Below, in pieces: positions 57,900-64,000 of a stretch of 64,000 bases of DNA. The first letter of the stretch is position 1. Each line of letters starts with the position of its first letter. The position numbers were made by a program, and so were the translations under genes. The stretch is taken from NCBI GenBank assembly GCA_930367205.1, contig OV884012.1:153031405-153095404 (forward strand), read 5' to 3'. Source of the DNA: Acanthosoma haemorrhoidale. Taxonomy: Eukaryota > Arthropoda > Insecta > Hemiptera > Acanthosomatidae. The notes beneath the pieces were generated by a model that did no database searches, was not told the DNA's origin, and saw only the letters and a program-made list of their open reading frames with translations.

Positions 57900-58480
57900 A
57901 ATCTGGTTAAAGTAAAAGAAGATATATTAGTCTGCCCTAATTTAAAATGGAAAACCTGTTATGCATGCATGTCGCTCATTATCATATTGTGAATGCCAAT
58001 ATTCACAAATCAAAAAAGAACTCCTGGCGCTTGTTTTTGCACTCACAAAATTTCATAATAATGTTTATGGTCACAATCATGTAACTGCATAGACTGACCA
58101 CAGCCTGACTCCCAAAATTAAACACACATCAGGTGCTGATGGCTTCAATACAAATGATATGGTTCAACAGTATCAGCCAATATAAAATTCTCTGAAATGA
58201 GATTTCTCAGATTTTCATCTACAACAAAAAGGGATTCTGCTTTGGCGAAAGTTCTTGAATTTTATCAAACGGAATGGCCTATTACATCAAGTTTTTCTGA
58301 ATGGTGATTCTGAGGCATTTTTCCAAAATCCGCAATGATATAGTGGTGAAAAATGGCTTAGTGTACAACAATGAGAGGTTAATCATACCGAAAATTCTAA
58401 AAAAAACTATTATGTAATAATAATGGGTATTCTACATGAAATCCACTTAGGACCTAAAAAAAAAAATAAAATCATAAAAA
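57900..58480 (+). pseudogene. Gypsy RNase H/integrase-linker fragment
   Basis: Plus strand: QIKKELLALVFALTKFHNNV then YGHNHVTA and a degraded TDH motif near 58098, KIKHTSGADGFNTN, AKVLEFYQTEWP, and NDIVVKNGLVYNNERLIIPK then IL. This is the end of RNase H and the start of the integrase zinc-binding region of a gypsy (Mag-like) element. Weak further sense (FYWP-like, CSVCDK-like) to about 58760. Unrelated to the minus-strand element at 16.4-19.2 kb. Confidence 0.7.
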
Positions 58481-58910
58481 TAACCAGTTCTTTTATTGGC
58501 CTAGAGTAATCTCAACTTGCTCTCATCATGTAGTGTTTGACAAAGATGCCAATGCAGCTAAATCCAAGACCTTTTTCTGCATGAGATATTGGACATTTAA
58601 TTTTATAAGATAGCAGTTGACATATCCAAGTGCAACTTAACACTCTTCTAGACTGGAGTGATAGGCAAAAAAGGATTGGAATCAGAAGGAAAAAGGAAGC
58701 CTGCAGGAGACAAGTCGCAGTCTGATTTCTAGTGCTAGAGCCATAGCATCTGGGTCCTGGGAGAATGGCTCCCAAATATTAATGAGCTATTTTAAAGAGA
58801 CAATCTTACCACACAAAAACAATAATTAAAAGTATTTAATTTAATACTAACTAGAGGAATGTATCAATATATATTATAAAAAAATTACTTAGTAGGTGTA
58901 AAAATGGTCA

Positions 58911-58916
58911 TTTATT
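58911..58916 (-). promoter_or_regulatory. Candidate poly(A) signal of gene D
   Basis: AATAAA on minus, 147 bp after the stop of gene D, in sequence shared with gene B. Confidence 0.55.
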
Positions 58917-59063
58917 TACTATAATTATTTTACAAGGTGAGAACTTAGTTCTTATAGCCATAAACAAACATTATTCGGGTGTTATGATCAGAGAAGAGAG
59001 TACCTTCTTCTATCTAGTGTTGGCAGCAGTGATGATGGCCCAACAAGGACAATGCAGGAGCTT

Positions 59064-60073
59064 TTATCCTGCATGATGGGCCTTGACGTGTCTCTTTAAA
59101 TGACTTGCTGTTACAGCTTTATAGCTGCAATAGGAGCACCCATGAGGCTTCTCCCCTGTATGATGGGCCATGACATGCCTCTTTAGATTACCAGCTGTTA
59201 CAGCTTTATAGCTGCAATGGGGGCAATGATGAGGCTTCTCCCCTGTATGATGGGCCATGACATGGGTTTTTAAATTACTAGCTAGAACAGCTTTATAGCT
59301 GCAATATGGGCATTGATGAGGCTTCTCTCCAATATTATGGACTATTATATGACACTTTAATTGATCAGCTCTTACTGCTTTATAGTTGCAATGGGGGCAA
59401 TGATGAGGCTTCTCCCCAGTATGATGAGCCATGACATGTTTCTTTAAATGGCAAGCTTGCACAGCTTTATATCTGCAATGAGGGCATTGATGAGGCTTCT
59501 CTTTTGTATGATGTGCCATTACATGCATCTTTAAATGACTAGCAAGTACAGTTTTATAGTTGCAATGGTAGCACTGATGAGGCTTGTCCCCTGTATGATG
59601 GGCCATGACATGGGTCTTTAAATTACAAGATTGCACAGCTTTATAGCTGCAATGGGAGCACTGATGAATTTTCCCACCTGTATGATGTGCCATGACATGC
59701 CTTTTTAAGATACTAACTAGAACAGCTTTATAGCTGCAATAAGGGCATTGATAAGGCTTCTCGCCAGTATGATGGGTCATGACGTGCGCCTTTAAAGAAC
59801 AAGCTTGCACAGCTTTATAGCTGCAGTAGGAGCAGTGATGAGTTTTCTCTCTTGTATGATGGGTCATGACGTGCCTTTTTAAGTTAGTAGCTATTTTCGT
59901 TTTATAGCTGCAATCAGAACACTGCAGAGGATTTTCTTTTATATGTTTAATTATTATATGCCTCTTTAAATAACTAGTATTTACAGTTTTATAGCTGCAA
60001 TGATAGCACTGATAGGAATTATTTGATGTTTGAAGATGAAAACCATTCTGATGTATCAGCAGAGGTTCCTGTC
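59064..60073 (-). CDS. Zinc-finger exon of gene D (11 fingers)
   Basis: Begins after ttatag at 60073, one codon shorter at the start than B and C, and open for 335 codons to the stop after HHAG. Eleven C2H2 fingers, all with both Cys and both His positions present; the eighth ends HIIVHN with the shorter His spacing. The Met at 59867 is internal and not the start. Confidence 0.9.
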
Positions 60074-63000
60074 CTATAAAAAATAATTACCACATTAAAA
60101 AAATAATTATCTAATATCAGGTTCACACATGAGTATTTGTCTGTGCAGGCATGGATTTGTAGTCCTATGCACATGGAATAGCATGTGGCACAGCAAACCC
60201 ACCAGCATTCATACATCAACCCTGCGTCTATATTCCATTTTTACATGCAGAAACATGAGAGGTCTGGCTACAATAGTTTATAATATAAACAATAAAACAC
60301 TTTTATCTTAACATTAATTACTAAACAAGCTAATTTATGAATTTTACTATTTATATGAGTTGTAATTGTCTATCTATCCTAATGGCTATCTTATATTTTA
60401 GAGGACTACTTAAAAGATTACATAAGTTCCCAAAGAGGAATAAAAATATCTTAAAAGAAACCGAAATAAAAGTAGTTTATATTATCACAGCTGTTAATGG
60501 CAGATATACAGTCTGAAGGTAAATTGAATGATCTTAACTAGTGACTTCATAGTTTCTATGGGTTAATTTTTTTAGTGTGTGCATTCTTCTGGTTACGATT
60601 TTCATAAAATTAATTTTGGCAAACCAAAAAAAAATGCTATCATCTGTAACATTGTGTAACTTCTTATGATATGAGTTGAAGTAGGAAGACTGAATCTAAA
60701 TTTTATGATGAATAAAAAATTGTTTCTTCCATAAATTGTAGGGGGTGGCTCGTTATAAAATGGCTTGAATGAGATACAGAAGGTCATAAATAAACAGTAC
60801 ATCTCAGAGAAATTTTAAAATATTAATTTTACAAAAACTGAAATTTGATTTTGTTACAAAGTCGGTTAGCAATTCAACAATGTAGGACCAAAGATTCACA
60901 AAAAATTAAATTAATAATATGAATTACTTACATAAAGGAATACGAATGACAACGGCAGTCACCAAATATTATATAGTATCTCATAAAAACATAAAAATGA
61001 AAATCACTCACCATCGTTTGTAAATATCAGATCCTTTTCTTCTTTAATGGGTGATATCTTGCCTAGATAGAAAATATGGAGATATATGTATGTATTGTAA
61101 TGATATTTTATTAACAAATTACATTTATTTACTAGGGTTAGATTGATTTTGAGAAAGTAAATTTTTGGTTGAAATGATTTGTAATAGACACAGAAGTTGA
61201 TTCCTGGCCTGGGTGTTTGTGGCTTTTGGAATTCAACATATTTAGGGTGGGGAAATGTGGTTACATATGAATATCAGCTGGAGGAGAAAAGGGGGACTTT
61301 TTGCTCCAGTGAGTCAGTGAGCGAGTTAAATTGCTCAGTAGCTAGGAGACTGGGTGGTGAAGACAACCCATCACCCAACAACAAACAAGGTAGCCATATT
61401 GATAATCCTACAGGTAAATTAGGAGTTATTATTATTTGTTAAGTGCATATTTTGGTTTTGGTTTAGAGGCTCTCAGACATCTGGTAACTAATTGGGCGAG
61501 TCATAAAAAATTACTGGTAAATCACTGATTAGCTCTATTTGTTTTTCAAATACAATGAAGGCTCATATCCCATTAATACCTGTTTGAGGATGGTAAAACA
61601 TTTTTGTTTTACAAAGGCCCTCACACTTCGTATTACCTTGTAGCATCTCATGCCATCTTATAACCTCATACAGCATATGTGGATATTGGCAGAGTGTACA
61701 TGAGGCCATTGTGGCAGCATTGTCTTTGGAGTATCATAATCACAAAGCTCAATACTTGGTTGGACCAAAGCAAGTATTTGAAGGAAAATTTGTAAACAAC
61801 ACAAAAAGTATATATACGCAGTAATTTTTTATTTGTATTTCTTTCATCTAAATGTTTAGTTGTCAAGGACCCTCATGAGATTTTGTAAACTATGTTTAAT
61901 TTACCTTTTTTTTTTTATTAGTAAATTAAAGATATATTATATATAGATATGACTCATCCCTTTATCATGTAAATATAAAGTAACTTTTAAACAACGTAAA
62001 GTGAACTATGAATGTAAAAAAAAACTATGGTCTTCTTTTATTAGCCTTCTTCTTATCCTTTCAAAAGACACCTCTCGCCCATATTTGAATCCAAAAACCA
62101 CCTTCCTAGCCATCAATTTGTCTTATGTTTCAGACACTCCACTGCTCAACAAGGTCTTTGGATTGTTGATCATATATATTAACCTGAATTTGAAAGCAAA
62201 CAATATTGTATGGGTGCTTTTCAGGATATATCTCTGGTTTTCGATCGGGTGCTAGGGCAACATGCAGGTTTGGTTTATAAGCAAAAATCTCTTTACCACA
62301 GACTTTTTTTCTATTCATTTAATCCTAACTGTCAAACCTGTTTCTTCATGTATGTAGGGGCTCACAATTGAACTAATGTCCAATACAAGCAAGTATACCT
62401 GAAGGAAACATCCTTGGTCTTATACTATATACCCTATACACCTCTGATATTCCTGCGTCAGAACAGTCCTATCACTTTCATGGCAACTTATGGTGATGAC
62501 AAGGTCTCATCCTGATCTGTTAAAAGCATCCAACAACCTCCAAGCTCACCGCTGTGAAGTAGACAGAGAACTAGTGTAACCAATGGCACATCAAGGTTGA
62601 TGTAGGCAACTGTGTACACACAACATTTTAAACACTGTTAAACGGACATTTTGGACTTCTTTACAGACTGCTTACTCGAAACTGTTAATTTTATTATTGA
62701 AAACAAATCCAATTTGGACATCTGACTAGAATTGTAGGGTGCGGCTTCTAGCATAAAAAAGATTCAAACATTGCAATAAAAAGCTCTCGAAACGAATAAG
62801 GAGAAACAAATATATATACAATATTTCTGAAAATAACAAAAAATATCCTACGAGTCATTAAAAAAAAGAGTTTTAAAAACAATGTTTATGAATAAGTATT
62901 CAGTTTCAACCGAAAATGTAGATCAGCTATGAAAAATTAATGTAACTATTTTATATTTAAGATAAAAAGGTTATTATTTGAGCTATCTCTTCAATAAGTA

Positions 63001-63475
63001 ATTATTTGAGGGAGCACATCCTATTTACCTTAGCTAAGTCACCATACTCAATCAAGGTCACACTCCATCCCCTTCTGCTTCGTAGTGGAAGGCTTAAGAT
63101 ATTAGCAACTTGGAAGAAATTGAAACTAAAGTTGACAATTAAAAGAACATACAAATAATAGGCAGAATTGAATACCAATGGTGAGGGCAACTACCTGATA
63201 TACCAACTACCAAATTCCTCTTCATCCTTAATATGTGACAACTTGCCTGGAAACAGGAGGCATAAGTATATGAAATTAGCAGCTTGAAAGAAATTGTATC
63301 TATACTTGATGATTAAAAGGCAATACAAATGACAGATAGAATTGAATGAGTACTAATGCGAGGGCAACTACCAGATATACCAACTGTAGTCTCTTCCACA
63401 TTTACAAAAAGTAAAATCACATACTATCGTCCATGATAATGAGCTCTTCTTCTTCCTTAATCTGTGGTATTTCAC
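59064..63475 (-). CDS. Zinc-finger gene D, 3' part (5' end outside window)
   Basis: Exons seen, in transcript order: 63425-63475 (EIPQIKEEEELIIMDD), 63211-63246 (KLSHIKDEEEF), 61012-61062 (KISPIKEEKDLIFTND) and the zinc-finger exon 59064-60073. All borders AG/GT and phase 1-1. The RATL exon of B and C is missing: the sequence that precedes it there leads straight into 61012, so a deletion joined the two places. The start and first mini-exons must lie beyond 64000, since 63500-64000 continues to match introns of C. Function as for gene C. Confidence 0.78.
60075..61005. other. Last intron of gene D
   Basis: Family intron, alignable with 20675-21600. No gene. Confidence 0.6.
61012..61062 (-). 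CDS. Mini-exon KISP (gene D)
   Basis: 51 nt between atctag and gtgagt; phase 1-1. KISPIKEEKDLIFTND; IKEE and LIF. Confidence 0.75.
61195..61442 (+). repeat. Repeat with ORF-like segment, copy 3 of 3
   Basis: Open for 81 codons on plus (VCGFWNSTYLGWGNVVTYEY). See 22075 and 38935. Confidence 0.6.
61615..61830 (+). repeat. Repeat related to 27660-27892
   Basis: More decayed copy of the coding-like repeat in gene B; tactt(g/c)...aaagcaag and gaaggaaaattt stretches shared. Confidence 0.45.
62030..62790 (+). pseudogene. Decayed Jockey-like reverse transcriptase fragment
   Basis: Equivalent of 39345-40130; TYGDDKVSS-type catalytic remnant at about 62480-62510. Lies in the intron between exons 63211 and 61062 of gene D. 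Confidence 0.6.
63211..63246 (-). CDS. Mini-exon KLSH (gene D)
   Basis: 36 nt between ttccag and gtagtt; phase 1-1. KLSHIKDEEEF. Single copy here, triplicated in gene C. Weak donor. Confidence 0.5.
63425..63475 (-). CDS. Mini-exon EIPQ (gene D)
   Basis: 51 nt between ttctag and gtatgt; phase 1-1. EIPQIKEEEELIIMDD. Confidence 0.75.
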
Positions 63476-63479
63476 CTAG

Positions 63480-64000
63480 AACAGGCACAAAAAAGGAATA
63501 TGTATTAGGACGATAGCACTTTCACAATATTATAATCCGCTGTTATGATACAGTGCTTAGTGTAACTGCTTCATGGTATGAACTTTCTGGGTTGTAATCT
63601 CCAGATATGAATTTTATTCATATAAGAGAATGATTGTATGAATTTTACTTAGTAGTGAAGTGACTTCAGGTAGAAAAGCCTGCCTGTCAACCCCGCAAAG
63701 AAAGGGTATAATAATTTAAAACTCCCAAAACCTATCAATAACATCTAGTGGGTTGTTGATTATGAAGTATGTTTAATAAATGAAGGGCAATGGGGAAAAC
63801 CAATCGATGTCAATTTTTCGTGAAAATAAGATACTAATGCCATCTTGTGGCTTGTTCCCAAACAAACCAAAGCATGACTGAATTTTGATAAGATAAATCA
63901 TAGTCCCCCTTAACTCTCACTGCTTCATTCTATGGTTGTTTTTGTGTTGATATTTTGCTCGATAGTGTAGAAAACATAAAACTTATGTCATTATAATGGG
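63480..64000. other. Intron of gene D running off the window
   Basis: Matches 40680-41170 and 24790-25260. No gene of its own. Confidence 0.55.

Overview
This is an AT-rich, intron-rich, transposon-laden animal sequence, almost certainly from an insect. I lean weakly to a hemipteran, because of the long arrays of 28-residue C2H2 fingers of the type C-x2-C-SYKA...HHTGEKPHQC, decayed Jockey-like elements, mariner and gypsy pieces, and a Polinton-like element. No bacterial-type operons, tRNAs or rRNAs were seen.

The backbone of the window is one local family of duplicated zinc-finger genes with an unusual modular structure. Three copies on the minus strand keep a full zinc-finger exon: gene B (19667-30937, 11 fingers), gene C (36026-45614, 17 fingers) and gene D (59064 to beyond the right edge, 11 fingers). 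In B and C the start codon lies in a 14-nt micro-exon (ME(G/V)T). It is followed by a string of 36-69 nt mini-exons, each beginning with 2 nt and ending with 1 nt of a codon (phase 1-1). Most encode one psi-K-x-E (SUMO-acceptor type) motif in an acidic setting, often followed by a hydrophobic LII/LIM core that looks like a SUMO-interaction motif. The last exon is the zinc-finger array. Because nearly all exons are phase-symmetric, most combinations keep the frame. Two plus-strand relatives, A (6752-10860) and E (46614-50992), have a different start exon (MD(I/V)T) and the first mini-exons, but no finger exon is visible. E and C are head-to-head with about 1 kb between their starts. A further start exon (57682), a truncated finger gene (4862-6214) and a decayed finger array (33950-34330) complete the family.

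The introns and gaps hold many mobile-element remains: Jockey-like reverse-transcriptase fragments (1.7, 3.5, 8.3, 22.5-23.4, 39.3-40.1, 41.3, 62.0-62.8 kb); two mariner remnants in the left part (9.8-10.6 and 15.0 kb) and one at 50.4 kb; a Tc1-like tail (28.9 kb); a nearly intact DD82E (Sailor-type) transposase with an intron and one stop codon (12.6-14.1 kb); a gypsy-type element deleted through its reverse transcriptase (16.4-19.2 kb); an 803-bp solo LTR with 4-bp target duplication (23489-24291); a gypsy RNase H/integrase piece (57.9-58.5 kb); and a broken Polinton/adintovirus-like block (53.3-57.6 kb) with packaging ATPase, PLA2-like, membrane-active minor capsid-like, adenain-like protease and capsid N-terminus pieces, itself interrupted by LTR-like and pogo-like sequence.

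The main point for a second look is the mini-exon system. The same cassette has been multiplied at the level of genes, exons (a 173-bp exon triplication, and an exon cassette pasted into an old retroelement) and fingers.
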